From: Brevibacterium sp. S22
Lineage (GTDB): Bacteria; Actinomycetota; Actinomycetes; Actinomycetales; Brevibacteriaceae
Direction: 5' to 3'
Assembly: GCF_004745485.1 (NCBI RefSeq)
Contig: NZ_RHFG01000001.1
Location: forward strand, 186,001-250,000
DNA length: 64,000 nucleotides
The position numbers were made by a program, and so were the translations under genes. The notes beneath the pieces are model-generated. The model saw only the letters and a list, made by a program, of their open reading frames with translations, did not search any database and was not told where the DNA came from. This document shows, one piece after another, positions 52,489 to 61,524 of this stretch; the first letter of the stretch is position 1; the number at the start of each line of letters is the position of its first letter.

Positions 52489-52563
52489 CCGACCGCTTAC
52501 GTCGCCGTCGACCGCTTACCTCAGCGCATGACGCGGCACAGCAGCGCGTACGTGAGCGGTCGG
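52489..52563. repeat. Intergenic direct/inverted repeat (CGACCGCTTAC)
   Basis: CCGACCGCTTACGT (52489-52502) recurs as CGACCGCTTAC at 52509 and, inverted with one mismatch, as ACGTGAGCGGTCGG at 52550-52563. It sits between fumC and phoH2 and may be a family of small intergenic elements. Confidence 0.5.
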
Positions 52564-52596
52564 GGAAGTTCCGCCCACAGCAGCGAATCCGGAGGA

Positions 52597-53904
52597 TCAG
52601 GATCGGAACGGGTCGAACTCCTCGAGCACATCGGTGACCAGAGCAGCGATCTCCGACCGCTCCGAGCGCGTCAGGGTGACATGAGCGAAGAGATCATGGC
52701 CCTTGAGCTTCTCGATCACCGCAGCGACGCCGTCGTGCCGGCTCACTCGCAGATTGTCCCGCTGGGCGACATCATGGGTCAGCACCACCTTCGAATTCAT
52801 TCCGATGCGTGAGAGCACGGTCAACAGAACATTGCGCTCCAATGACTGTGCCTCATCGACGATGACGAACGCATCATGGAGGGACCGTCCTCGGATGTGC
52901 GTCAGCGGCAGCACCTCGAGGATCTCTCTGTTGACCACCTCGTCGATGACGTTCTTGCTCACCAGGGCGCTCAAGGTGTCGAACACGGCCTCCGCCCAGG
53001 GATTCATCTTCTCGCCTTCGCTGCCGGGCAGATAGCCGAGGTTCTGCCCGCCGACGGCGTAGAGCGGCCGGAAGACCATGATCTTCGAGTGCTTGTTCTC
53101 CTCCAGCACCTTCTGCAATCCTGCCATCAGGGCCAGCGCGGACTTCCCCGTTCCGGCTCGCCCTCCCATCGACACGATTCCCAGCGCATCATCGAGCAGC
53201 ATGTCGATGGCGATCCGCTGTTCTGCCGATCGGCCGTGGACTCCGAAGATGTCGCGATCCCCGCGCACCATCGATACTCGGTTGCCGCTGCGCACCCGGC
53301 CCAGACCAGAGCCGCGCGGTGAGGTGATGACGACTCCGGTGTTGACCACCTCGTCAGAGACCTCATCGGTGACGATCGACCCCGAATCATAGAACTCGCT
53401 CATCTGCTCGTCGTCGAGGCCGAGCTCACCCATCCCGGTGAATCCGGAATCGACGGCCAGCTCCGCCAGATACTCCTCAGCATGCAGGCCCAGGGCAGAG
53501 GCCTTCACACGCATCGGCACGTCCTTGGTCACGACGACCACATCACTTCCTTCGGCCGAGAGATTGCGGGCCACGGCCAGAATGCGGGTGTCGTTCTCCG
53601 TCCGGTCGAAGCCGACCGGCATCGTGGAGGCGTCGATGTGGTTGAGCTCGACCCGCAGCGTTCCACCCGCATCACCGACCGGGATGGGCTGATCCAATCG
53701 GTCGTAGTCTGAGCGGAAGTCGTCGAGGATGTGGAGGGCTTTGCGAGCTGTGAAGGCGAGCTCGGGGTGGTTGCGTTTGCCTTCGAGTTCGGAGACGACG
53801 ATGAGCGGAATGACAACGTGGTGTTCGGCGAAGCGCAGAAGCGCTCCGGGATCCGACAGCAGCACCGAGGTGTCGAGAACGTAGGTGTGGACTTTTTCAG
53901 CCAT
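52597..53904 (-). CDS. phoH2: PhoH2: PIN ribonuclease fused to PhoH ATPase/helicase
   Basis: In this 435-residue protein the N-terminal PIN domain begins [20 protein letters not shown] (catalytic Asp11), with acidic residues in SELEGKRN and [13 protein letters not shown]. The C-terminal PhoH domain has Walker [32 protein letters not shown] and Walker [11 protein letters not shown]. Such fusions unwind and cleave RNA. The start is ATG 53904; an in-frame ATG at 53949 is possible. Confidence 0.92.
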   Translation of the reverse strand: MAEKVHTYVLDTSVLLSDPGALLRFAEHHVVIPLIVVSELEGKRNHPELAFTARKALHILDDFRSDYDRLDQPIPVGDAGGTLRVELNHIDASTMPVGFDRTENDTRILAVARNLSAEGSDVVVVTKDVPMRVKASALGLHAEEYLAELAVDSGFTGMGELGLDDEQMSEFYDSGSIVTDEVSDEVVNTGVVITSPRGSGLGRVRSGNRVSMVRGDRDIFGVHGRSAEQRIAIDMLLDDALGIVSMGGRAGTGKSALALMAGLQKVLEENKHSKIMVFRPLYAVGGQNLGYLPGSEGEKMNPWAEAVFDTLSALVSKNVIDEVVNREILEVLPLTHIRGRSLHDAFVIVDEAQSLERNVLLTVLSRIGMNSKVVLTHDVAQRDNLRVSRHDGVAAVIEKLKGHDLFAHVTLTRSERSEIAALVTDVLEEFDPFRS

Positions 53905-54115
53905 GAGGACCTCTGAGGCGTGAGTTCCGCCGAGATCCGGTTCTGACATCCCCCGATCTCGGGTTGGTGTCGACCAACTACATTCAACCTAACCCGGTTC
54001 GCCCCTGCTGGCGGCAGCGGCACGCGTGCTCGGTCAAGTCGAGGTTATGAACTTCGAGTGAATGCGGGAGATCTCAGTCATTCGGCCGGTCAGCAGGGTC
54101 CATCACCGGCCCGGC

Positions 54116-54877
54116 CTATTTGCCGAAGCGACGCTGACGCAGACCGTAATCGCGCACGGCACGGAGGAAATCCGTGCGCCGGAAATCCGGCCAGTAGGCT
54201 TCGCAGAAGTAGAACTCGGAATAGGCGCTCTGCCACATGAGGAAGCCGGAGAGTCGCTGTTCTCCCGATGAGCGGATGATGAGGTCGGGATCGGGCTGGC
54301 CCTTGGTGTAGAGGTGTTCGCTGATCTGCTCCGGAGACAGCTCGGAGATGATCGCCTCCAGATCCGTGCCGTCATCGGTCCGCGACCGCAGCAAGGACTT
54401 CACCGCGTTGACGATCTCCTGCCGACCTCCGTAGCCGACAGCCACGTTGACGCGCATTCCGCAGTCGCCGTTCGTCGTCACTGCTTCCAACCGGGCCCGC
54501 AGGTCGGTCGGGAGGATGTCGAGATCGCCGACGAGCTGGACGCCGACGCCGTCGAGCGCGGCGATCTTCTCCACCAGATCCGAGATGATCTCGATGAGGA
54601 TCGAGACCTCCTCGGCCGAACGCGCGAGGTTCTCTTTGGACAGGACGTAGAGGGTGACGATCTCCACATCGATCTCGTGGCACCATCCGAGGAATTCGAC
54701 AATCTTCGCAGCTCCGGCCCGGTGGCCGTCGGCGGTCGTCGCCCCGAACTCCTTCGCCCACCGGCGGTTGCCGTCGGTGATGACGCCGACGTGCCGCGGA
54801 ACCGGAACCGACTTGTCGAGCTCGCGTTTGAGCCGCCGCTCGTACAGCCGGTAGAGCAGGTTCACGGGTCGCGCCAC
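54116..54877 (-). CDS. uppS: Isoprenyl transferase (undecaprenyl/Z-polyprenyl diphosphate synthase)
   Basis: This 253-residue protein has HVGVITDGNRRWA (catalytic Asp35; the usual Met before Asp is Thr), GHRAGAAKIVEFLGWCHEID, LYVLSKENLARS, and LIIRSSGEQRLSGFLMWQSA YSE, the diphosphate-binding and specificity segments. It makes polyprenyl carrier lipid for the cell wall or a shorter Z-prenyl diphosphate; chain length cannot be told. Confidence 0.92.
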   Translation of the reverse strand: MARPVNLLYRLYERRLKRELDKSVPVPRHVGVITDGNRRWAKEFGATTADGHRAGAAKIVEFLGWCHEIDVEIVTLYVLSKENLARSAEEVSILIEIISDLVEKIAALDGVGVQLVGDLDILPTDLRARLEAVTTNGDCGMRVNVAVGYGGRQEIVNAVKSLLRSRTDDGTDLEAIISELSPEQISEHLYTKGQPDPDLIIRSSGEQRLSGFLMWQSAYSEFYFCEAYWPDFRRTDFLRAVRDYGLRQRRFGK

Positions 54878-54980
54878 AGCTGTCCTCTTCCATATGAATC
54901 TTCGGTCGGGTCGAACACTGTACAGACTACTAGCCGAAGATGCTGAATGAGGCTTCAGGCCCGCTCGCTAATATGGAGTC

Positions 54981-55766
54981 ATGAATGAACCGTTCATCGA
55001 TTCCTCTCCAGTCGTTCCCGACGGCTCCAGGCCGGTCGGTTCCGCAGGTGCGGATGATGCTCCGCCCGCCGATGACCAGCGCATCGCCCGTCGCCGCTCG
55101 GCGCTGCGGGCCGAACTGACGAAGCTGGCCGGTCAGGTCAAACCGAAGCTGCGAGGCTGGTTCCACGCCGGCGCATTCCCGCTGGCGATGCTCGGCGGGC
55201 TGGCGCTGGTGATCATCTCCCCAACGGTCGAATCGCGTATCGCGGCTGCGATCTTCGCCATCACCGGCATGCTTCTCTTCGGCACCTCAGCCGTCTATCA
55301 CCGGGGCCGCTGGCGCACCCGCGTCCGCCTCATCCTGCGGCGGCTCGACCATGCGAACATCTTCCTCATCACCGCCGGCACCTACACTCCTCTGGCCGTG
55401 CTGATGCTCCGCACCGACCAAGCGATCTTGCTGCTGTCCGTGCTGTGGGGCGCCGCTGCACTCGGCGTTGCCTTCCGCACGATCTTCACCACTGCACCGA
55501 GGTGGCTCTTCGTCCCCATCTATGTCGGCTTCGGTGTTGCCGGAGTCGGCTACATCCCCCAGATCTGGGCGACGAACTTCGCCGTGGGGCTCCTCGTCGT
55601 CCTCGGCGGCGTGTGCTATATCACCGGGGCGGTGATCTACGGAATCAAACGGCCGAACCCGTCACCGAAATGGCTCGGCTTCCACGAGATCTTCCACATT
55701 CTCACGATCCTCGGCTACGGCTGCCACCTCGCTGCGCTCATCACCGCCGCAGTCGCGGCCTACTGA
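54981..55766 (+). CDS. Hemolysin III / YqfA-family membrane protein
   Basis: This 261-residue protein has seven spans, with LFGTSAVYHRGRW (conserved S-x3-H), RLDHANIFLITAGTYTPLAV and the C-terminal HEIFHILTILGYGCHLAA, the three conserved His/Asp sites of PAQR/HlyIII proteins. The N-terminal 55 residues are a hydrophilic extension. Divergent from uppS. Confidence 0.92.
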   Translation: MNEPFIDSSPVVPDGSRPVGSAGADDAPPADDQRIARRRSALRAELTKLAGQVKPKLRGWFHAGAFPLAMLGGLALVIISPTVESRIAAAIFAITGMLLFGTSAVYHRGRWRTRVRLILRRLDHANIFLITAGTYTPLAVLMLRTDQAILLLSVLWGAAALGVAFRTIFTTAPRWLFVPIYVGFGVAGVGYIPQIWATNFAVGLLVVLGGVCYITGAVIYGIKRPNPSPKWLGFHEIFHILTILGYGCHLAALITAAVAAY

Positions 55767-55810
55767 CCTTCGAACACGACACCGCCAGGCGGGCCCAGCA
55801 CCATTCTGCG

Positions 55811-55846
55811 TTCCTCACATCTGTTCGCGTCCAGATGTGAGGAACC
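55811..55846. terminator. Hairpin after the hemolysin III gene
   Basis: Perfect 14-bp arms GTTCCTCACATCTG and CAGATGTGAGGAAC with an 8-nt loop. Likely terminator for the upstream plus-strand gene. Confidence 0.65.
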
Positions 55847-55860
55847 AGATCTGGTCGTGA

Positions 55861-55920
55861 GCGTACGCGATGTGGCGAGCAGCGTACGCAATGTGATGAG
55901 AGCGGACGCGTACGCAATGC
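55861..55920. repeat. Three direct copies of GCGTACGC(A/G)ATG
   Basis: Copies start at 55861, 55882 and 55908, spaced 21 and 26 bp. Each contains the palindrome GCGTACGC. The function is unknown; it may be a regulator-binding cluster or a small repeat family. Confidence 0.5.
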
Positions 55921-56016
55921 AGCGGGAATTCAGAAGGAGCAGGCGGGCCGGTCACGTTAAGACGGACAGGGTCAGACGCACCGTTGCACTGCACGCATAT
56001 TGACACCGACTCAAAG

Positions 56017-56058
56017 CAGTGGGGGCGCAGTCACCAAACGGTGACTGCGCCCCCACTG
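56017..56058. terminator. Strong bidirectional terminator hairpin
   Basis: Perfect 19-bp arms (56017-56035 and 56040-56058, CAGTGGGGGCGCAGTCACC and its complement) with AAAC loop. It lies between the convergent hemolysin III (+) and single-span protein (-) genes. Confidence 0.85.
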
Positions 56059-56071
56059 TTCTCTGGGCGGT

Positions 56072-56485
56072 TCAGGCGCTGGAGTCCGAAGACAGACCCT
56101 CTGGCCCCTTCTCGTCGCCGACTGATGTGCTCTCCCCCGGCTGCTGCCCGGAGGCATCGTCTGTCCCGGCCTCACCGTCCGCGCCCTCGGATTCGCTGTC
56201 TGCGTCCTCGGATACGCTGTCTGCGGTCTTCGATTCGGGCGCTTCCGGGCCCGAGAGCTTCGACTGGTTGGGCACCACATGCTTGCGCAGCGGAATCGGG
56301 TAGGCATCGCTGGCGCCCGAGCGCGCCCGCACCCGGCGGACACGGCGCAGCGCGTCGCGAATGAGGAAGATCGTCAGGATGACCACTGCAAGTGTGGCCA
56401 GGAACCCGATGGTTCCCGGTGTCACCAGATCCGGGTCCGGTGCCCCTCCGTCGGGAGTCGGCGGTGGAGTAGACGCGAGGATCAT
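56072..56485 (-). CDS. Single-span membrane protein, hypothetical
   Basis: In this 137-residue protein, residues 22-45 are a transmembrane helix (GTIGFLATLAVVILTIFLIR) followed by a basic stretch ([14 protein letters not shown]) and a long acidic low-complexity tail. ATG 56485 overlaps the mca stop (ATGA), so it is translated with mca. Function unknown. Confidence 0.7.
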   Translation of the reverse strand: MILASTPPPTPDGGAPDPDLVTPGTIGFLATLAVVILTIFLIRDALRRVRRVRARSGASDAYPIPLRKHVVPNQSKLSGPEAPESKTADSVSEDADSESEGADGEAGTDDASGQQPGESTSVGDEKGPEGLSSDSSA

Positions 56486-57492
56486 GCGTGGGAGTCACTT
56501 TCGGTCAGGGTGGCGGAATCGGCGTCGAGATCATCGTCGGCCGGCGATTCCGGGAGCATCCCCTCATCGGGGACACGACGACCGTCATCGGAGGTCACGG
56601 CCGCAAACAGATCGGTTTCCTGGAAGTCGATCTCCGGGTTCAGCGGCTCACGGTCCGTGAGATCGACTGCCAGTTCGAACTCTTCGGTCGGCCAGTACGT
56701 GCGAGCAGCCTTGCGAGAAGCGGAGAAGAAGCCGCCCTCGGGGTCGATCTGAGTGGCGTGGGACAGAAGCGCACGATCGCGGGCCGGGAAGAATTCTGCG
56801 CAGGAGATGCGGGTGCTCAGCCAGTTTCGGCGCTGGTTGTCGCGCTTCTTGAAATCCTCAAGATGGTCGGCGAACGGAGACTCGAGTCCCGCCTCGAGCA
56901 TCTTCTCGTGGATGGTGATCCATTTCTTCGCCGAAAGATCCTGATTGTAATAGATCTTCTGCACCTGCCAGGGCTCACCGAGCTCGGGGTGGGAGGACGC
57001 GTCGGCGGCGGCCTCGACGGCGGCCATGGTCACTGCGTGGTTCTTGATGTGGTCGGGGTGAGGATAGCCGCCGAGTTCGTCATAGGTGGTCACCACCTGT
57101 GGGCGGAAGGTGCGGATGATATGGACAAGAGGCAGCATGGCCACCTCGTCCGGGACCCGATAGAAGCATCCGGGAGGCGTCTGATTGTCGAAATCCCCGT
57201 CGGGCAGCCCCGAATCGACGTGACCGACCCACACATGTTCAGCGCCGAGAGCTGCGGCCGCGGTGGCCATCTCTTCGCGGCGGAGCCCGGCGATATCTCG
57301 ACTGGCTTTCGGACTCTGCAGCAGAGCGGGGTTGAGGATGTCGCCGGCCTCACCGCCGGTCATGGTGGCGATGAGCACCCGGGCGCCCAGAGAAGCGTAC
57401 TTCGCGCTCGTTGCCGCACCCTTGGAGGATTCGTCGTCGGGGTGGGCATGGACGGCCAGCAGGCGCAGCCCATGGTACGGAAGCGAAGTCAT
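56482..57492 (-). CDS. mca: Mycothiol S-conjugate amidase
   Basis: This 336-residue LmbE-family zinc amidase cleaves mycothiol conjugates into mercapturic acid and the GlcN-Ins moiety for detoxification. The zinc motif AVHAHPDDESSKG (His17, Asp20) and the second motif GGYPHPDHIKNH are present, with EHVWVGHVDSGLPDGD typical of Mca rather than MshB. The C-terminal 40 residues are acidic. It is coupled to the small membrane protein. Confidence 0.93.
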   Translation of the reverse strand: MTSLPYHGLRLLAVHAHPDDESSKGAATSAKYASLGARVLIATMTGGEAGDILNPALLQSPKASRDIAGLRREEMATAAAALGAEHVWVGHVDSGLPDGDFDNQTPPGCFYRVPDEVAMLPLVHIIRTFRPQVVTTYDELGGYPHPDHIKNHAVTMAAVEAAADASSHPELGEPWQVQKIYYNQDLSAKKWITIHEKMLEAGLESPFADHLEDFKKRDNQRRNWLSTRISCAEFFPARDRALLSHATQIDPEGGFFSASRKAARTYWPTEEFELAVDLTDREPLNPEIDFQETDLFAAVTSDDGRRVPDEGMLPESPADDDLDADSATLTESDSHA

Positions 57493-57615
57493 ATCCTAAA
57501 TGTCCCTTTCGATTCAGCCTGGTGGCCACCTGCTGCCGGTGCTGTGGCTGACATGATCGCCGGCAGAGGATCGACTACTCTAGATTAGTGCGCGAAGTAC
57601 TTAAAGAGGAATTCA

Positions 57616-58041
57616 ATGACTGAGGTAACAGTGGCACCACCACTGCATGATGATCGCTACGGCCGGACCCGCAGACCCAAGCGAGAGCTGAGCCGTCGGG
57701 CGAAGATCATCGCCGTCGTCATCGTTGCCGCAGTGGTCGCCGTCATCGCTGTCTGGTCATTCAGCCCGCAGACGGAACCCACGACGCCGCGCACTCTTGA
57801 CTATTCGGTTGTCGACGACTCTTCAACGCACGTCAGCGTCGGAATATTTCCCGATCAGGAACGCGACGTGCACTGCACCGTCCAAGCAACGAACGAGCAG
57901 GAAGCGGTCGTCGGCTTCACCGAGGTGACCGTTCCCGCCGATCCGAACGCCGATCCGAATTCGCCGAAGCGCATCGACATCGACCTGTCCACGACACAGC
58001 TGGCCGCCTCCGGTCATGTGGACTCCTGCTGGTTCGAGTAG
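57616..58041 (+). CDS. DUF4307 membrane-anchored protein
   Basis: This 141-residue protein has the basic segment RTRRPKRELSRRAKIIAVVI leading into one span (AVVIVAAVVAVIAVWSF), then an external beta-rich domain with VHCTVQATNEQEAVVGF, the DUF4307 pattern. In actinobacteria it commonly lies between mca and greA, as here. AGAGGAATTCA precedes ATG 57616. Confidence 0.88.
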   Translation: MTEVTVAPPLHDDRYGRTRRPKRELSRRAKIIAVVIVAAVVAVIAVWSFSPQTEPTTPRTLDYSVVDDSSTHVSVGIFPDQERDVHCTVQATNEQEAVVGFTEVTVPADPNADPNSPKRIDIDLSTTQLAASGHVDSCWFE

Positions 58042-58225
58042 GTCCACAGTTCGTGCGGTTCGGTCACCTGGTGAGAACACAGCAGCCTGGCTGCCCCAGT
58101 TCCTTCGAATAGTTCTCGCACGAGGGCGCGACTTGCGATCGCGAGCCGCCGACTCGCAGGCGGGGACGTGACTGAACTCATCGTTTTTCTCCGCTGATGC
58201 GTTACACTGTAGTTTCATTCAACTT

Positions 58226-58253
58226 CCGGGCGTGCCCATACGCCCGGTTTTTT
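58226..58253 (+). terminator. Attenuator-like hairpin plus T-tract in the greA leader
   Basis: Arms CCGGGCGT and ACGCCCGG (58226-58233, 58240-58247) with loop GCCCAT are followed by six T. It lies 48 bp upstream of the greA ATG, and a TACACT -10-like hexamer is 18 bp upstream at 58203. A classical intrinsic terminator in a short leader suggests attenuation or a leader small RNA. Confidence 0.7.
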
Positions 58254-58300
58254 CGTTGCCTGACACGCCCGTCAGTGCACCGACCGAAGAAGGAGATGTC

Positions 58301-58795
58301 ATGACCGAGGAAGTCACCCAGGAAGAGACATGGTTGACCCAGGAAGCCTTTGACCGTCTGTCGAAGGAACTCGAGCATCTCTCCGGACCGGGTCGTGCAG
58401 AGATTGCTGAGAAGATCGAAGCCGCCCGCGACGAGGGTGACTTGAAGGAGAACAGCGGCTACCACGCAGCGCGTGACGAGCAGGGCAAGCAGGAAGCACG
58501 CATCCGCCAACTCGAGGTGCTGCTGCGCAACGCCAAGGTCGGCTCCAGCGACAGCGACGGTAAGACCGTGGCTCCCGGAACCGTCGTCACTGCAACCGTC
58601 GCCGGCAACAGCATGCGGTTCCTGCTGGGTAACCGCGAGATCGCCGGAGACTCCGATATCGACGTCTTTTCGGAGAAGTCGCCTCTCGGCGCCGCTGTCC
58701 TCGGTGTCAAGGCCGGAGACACGACCTCTTACGAGGCTCCGAACGGCAAGACCATCGAGGTCAAGGTCGACTCCGTCGAGGCTTTCAACGGCTGA
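58301..58795 (+). CDS. greA: Transcription elongation factor GreA
   Basis: This 164-residue protein's N-terminal coiled coil includes WLTQEAFDRLSKELEHLSGP and ARDEGDLKENSGYHAARDEQ, with the tip Asp-Glu residues that induce transcript cleavage. The C-terminal FKBP-like domain ends SYEAPNGKTIEVKVDSVEAF. AGAAGGAG precedes ATG 58301. It rescues backtracked RNA polymerase. Confidence 0.95.
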   Translation: MTEEVTQEETWLTQEAFDRLSKELEHLSGPGRAEIAEKIEAARDEGDLKENSGYHAARDEQGKQEARIRQLEVLLRNAKVGSSDSDGKTVAPGTVVTATVAGNSMRFLLGNREIAGDSDIDVFSEKSPLGAAVLGVKAGDTTSYEAPNGKTIEVKVDSVEAFNG

Positions 58796-58870
58796 TTGAG
58801 AACTCTGCTCGACAGGTCGGCCCTGAGGTGCTTCGGCGCCGATGCGAACATCCGGCAGAGTTGAGAACTG

Positions 58871-58910
58871 AGAGAAGTGGGCGGGTGCGATCGCACCCGT
58901 CCACTTCTCT
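58871..58910. terminator. Bidirectional terminator after greA
   Basis: A 40-nt near-perfect palindrome (one G-T pair), AGAGAAGTGGGCGGGTGCGA and its complement. It lies between the convergent greA (+) and AI-2E transporter-family (-) genes. Confidence 0.8.
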
Positions 58911-58960
58911 ATTCACTCCGGACCGGACGAATCTCGCCGGATCGCCCGCCGTTCCGGACC

Positions 58961-60415
58961 TCAGTCCTCATGGTCCCTCTTCGATCCATCGGACTCTGCC
59001 GAACTGGACGTGCCCGAATCTGACGAGCCGGTCTTCCCGGACTCTGTCGCATCGGGCGACTCGGACGCTGTTGCACGTTCGCCTTCTGCGGTCTCGTGGA
59101 CGGCTTCAGTGAGCCGTTCCTTCGCCGTCGCCAGGACGGCGGCGGCTTCACGCTCGTCCGAATCCTGCGGTGGGTCCTCCTCCGCGTCCTCGGCTTCACC
59201 GGCATTCGTCCGCACGACATAGCTGACGACGCTGTTGAGCACCGCCACAAAAGGAACGGCGAAGAGGGCCCCGACGATGCCGAAGAGGAAACCGCCGCCG
59301 GTGACCGCGAGGATCACGGCCAGCGGATGGACGGACACGGCCTTGCCCATCAGGAAGGGCTGGAGGACTTGGCTTTCGATCTGCTGGACGGCGATGACCA
59401 CGGCCAACATGATGATCGCGCTGACCAGGCCGTTCGAGACCAAAGCCACGAGCACGGCCACTGCTCCGGAGGCGATGGCACCGACGACTGGGACGAACGA
59501 GGTGAGGAAGACCAACACAGTCATGGGGATGACCAGAGGGATCCCGAGGAACGCAGCACCGATGCCGATGCCGATCGCATCGACGGCGGCAACGAGGACC
59601 TGGACCCGCACGTACTGCACGAGAGTCGTCCACCCGCGCAGGGAGGCACCCGTGGCGACAGGGCGGGCAGGGACCGGAAGCAGATTCATCACCCACCTGA
59701 AGATGTTCTCTCCGTCATAGAGGAAGAAGAACGTTGTGAACAGGCAGACGGCCATGCCGGTGAGGAAGGTGCCCACCGAGGAAGTGGCCTGGAGGGCACC
59801 GCCGAGAAGCTGGCTGCTGTTGTTCTGGAAGAAGTTCGTCGCGGTCTTGATGGCTTCGTCGATATAGCTCGAGATCGTCGAAGCATCGATGCCGAAGGGG
59901 CTCGTGGCCAGCCAGCTGCTGATTCCGGACACACCGGCGATGACCTGTTTGACGAGGTCGGGCATACCGGAATAGATCTGCTGACCGACGAGGCCGAAGA
60001 GCCCGAGGACGACGACGATGAATCCGATGAAGGAGATCGCCGCGGCCCCGCCTCGAGGTACACGCTTCTTCTTCAGCCACCCGGTCAGAGGTGCCAGCAG
60101 CGCGGCCAGCAGCAGGGCGATGAGCACAGGCAGCACAACGCTGGAGATCTTCGACAGCAGCCACAGTGCCACACCGATCGCCACGAGCACGACGAGCGAT
60201 CGCCACGACCACGCGGCGGCGAGTTTGAGGCCAGGGGCCACATAGGGTTTGGCCTCGGCTTCGATCCGGCTGAGCGCGATCTCCTCAGGGCTGACCGCCT
60301 GCGCCGGGGTCACTTCGGGCTCGGATTGGGCACGCGAGGATCCGCGTCCCCGCCGGAACGCCTCCCATGCCCCACGGAAACGGTTCGAAGGATGCTGCTG
60401 ATCGTTTTCGGTCAT
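58961..60415 (-). CDS. AI-2E family transporter (TqsA/YdiK-like membrane protein)
   Basis: This 484-residue protein has eight or so spans; RVQVLVAAVDAIGIGIGAAF, LGIPLVIPMTVLVFLTSFVP and VLQPFLMGKAVSVHPLAVIL are the conserved AI-2E-transporter blocks. It has a charged N-terminal region (1-60) and a 100-residue acidic C-terminal tail. The transported solute is not known; the family name comes from E. coli TqsA. Confidence 0.9.
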   Translation of the reverse strand: MTENDQQHPSNRFRGAWEAFRRGRGSSRAQSEPEVTPAQAVSPEEIALSRIEAEAKPYVAPGLKLAAAWSWRSLVVLVAIGVALWLLSKISSVVLPVLIALLLAALLAPLTGWLKKKRVPRGGAAAISFIGFIVVVLGLFGLVGQQIYSGMPDLVKQVIAGVSGISSWLATSPFGIDASTISSYIDEAIKTATNFFQNNSSQLLGGALQATSSVGTFLTGMAVCLFTTFFFLYDGENIFRWVMNLLPVPARPVATGASLRGWTTLVQYVRVQVLVAAVDAIGIGIGAAFLGIPLVIPMTVLVFLTSFVPVVGAIASGAVAVLVALVSNGLVSAIIMLAVVIAVQQIESQVLQPFLMGKAVSVHPLAVILAVTGGGFLFGIVGALFAVPFVAVLNSVVSYVVRTNAGEAEDAEEDPPQDSDEREAAAVLATAKERLTEAVHETAEGERATASESPDATESGKTGSSDSGTSSSAESDGSKRDHED

Positions 60416-60453
60416 GACTCAACAATAGTTGTTGATGCGCTGACAAAGGTGCA

Positions 60454-61524
60454 ATGATGACGCCGGAGGAGGGAAAATCCGTGGGAAGACGCTTGATCTA
60501 TACGCTGGCGACCATGGCGGCGACGGCCGTCGGTGCCGGCGCTTCGGCGGCAGGGCTGCTCCGCCATCAGGCAGGATCGCTGCGCCGCTCCTTCGATGAC
60601 GACAAGAACCGTCGTTTCTCCACCTTCACCGAGGCGATCGCCGCCCCACGTGATCACGATGACGGCGACTCCGCCGCCTTGGCCATCATGGGCGATTCCT
60701 GGCTGTGCGGGGTCGACGTCGACCCGGAGCAGGCACCTCCCACTCTCATCGGCCGCGGGTTGGCGCGGATGCTCGGCACCACCGTGCGAGTCCAGACCAC
60801 CGCCCGCCCTTCGGCGCTGTCGGATGATCTCCACCGGCAGGTCGACGAAGTTCTGCGCTCCCCCTGGCTCTCACGTCAGCTCTCGGACCAGTGGAGCGAA
60901 GACCGCCGGTTTGCGATCATCTCGATCGGCACCGGAGACATCATCCACCCGATCCAGGCGACCATCGGCGTTCCCGTGCTCAACCAGGCCATCAACCGAC
61001 TCCAGCGGGAGGGCCGGTACACGGTTTTCGTCCTCGTCTGCCCCAACCTCGGCGGTCTGCCCGGTCTGCGCGATCCGCTCAAGACGTCCCTCCGTCGGAC
61101 TTCCCGGGTCCTTGCCGGTTCTCAGTGGCTGGCCGCTCTCGCCGCACGTGCTGTCCCGTTGCGGTCGACGGGATCACTCAGCGGGACGACACGCCGATCA
61201 CTGCTCAACGACTCGGGACGCTTCCCCAGCGAACTCGGCTACGCACAGCTGTCTTCGACCCTGCTGTCCGCGATCGCCGAACGCATCGAGGCTCCCGTCA
61301 TCGTCGATCGCAGCCTCGATATCCCGGAGAAGGGCGAGACCGCCCGCCGACACGAACTCGTTCCCGGCGCTGAGACTCAGTCTGCCGCCGAGAGCGCATC
61401 CAGCGCCGATCCGCAGCCTGCCGACGCACAGGCCCCCGTACAGGCCGCGCCCCGCGGACAAGACTCGGCGACGCAGGACGACTCGGCCCACCAGGTTCCG
61501 AGTCCGTCGGAGGCCCGCTCGTGA
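60454..61524 (+). CDS. SGNH/GDSL-type hydrolase
   Basis: This 356-residue protein has an N-terminal hydrophobic segment (LATMAATAVGAGASAAGLL, signal or anchor), then ALAIMGDSWLCGVDVDPEQA (G-D-S nucleophile block) and AIISIGTGDIIHP (block with the oxyanion Asn position changed to Asp). The C-terminus is a low-complexity Ala/Gln/Ser tail. It is likely an extracytoplasmic esterase. The stop overlaps the Maf start (GTGA). Confidence 0.75.
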   Translation: MMTPEEGKSVGRRLIYTLATMAATAVGAGASAAGLLRHQAGSLRRSFDDDKNRRFSTFTEAIAAPRDHDDGDSAALAIMGDSWLCGVDVDPEQAPPTLIGRGLARMLGTTVRVQTTARPSALSDDLHRQVDEVLRSPWLSRQLSDQWSEDRRFAIISIGTGDIIHPIQATIGVPVLNQAINRLQREGRYTVFVLVCPNLGGLPGLRDPLKTSLRRTSRVLAGSQWLAALAARAVPLRSTGSLSGTTRRSLLNDSGRFPSELGYAQLSSTLLSAIAERIEAPVIVDRSLDIPEKGETARRHELVPGAETQSAAESASSADPQPADAQAPVQAAPRGQDSATQDDSAHQVPSPSEARS

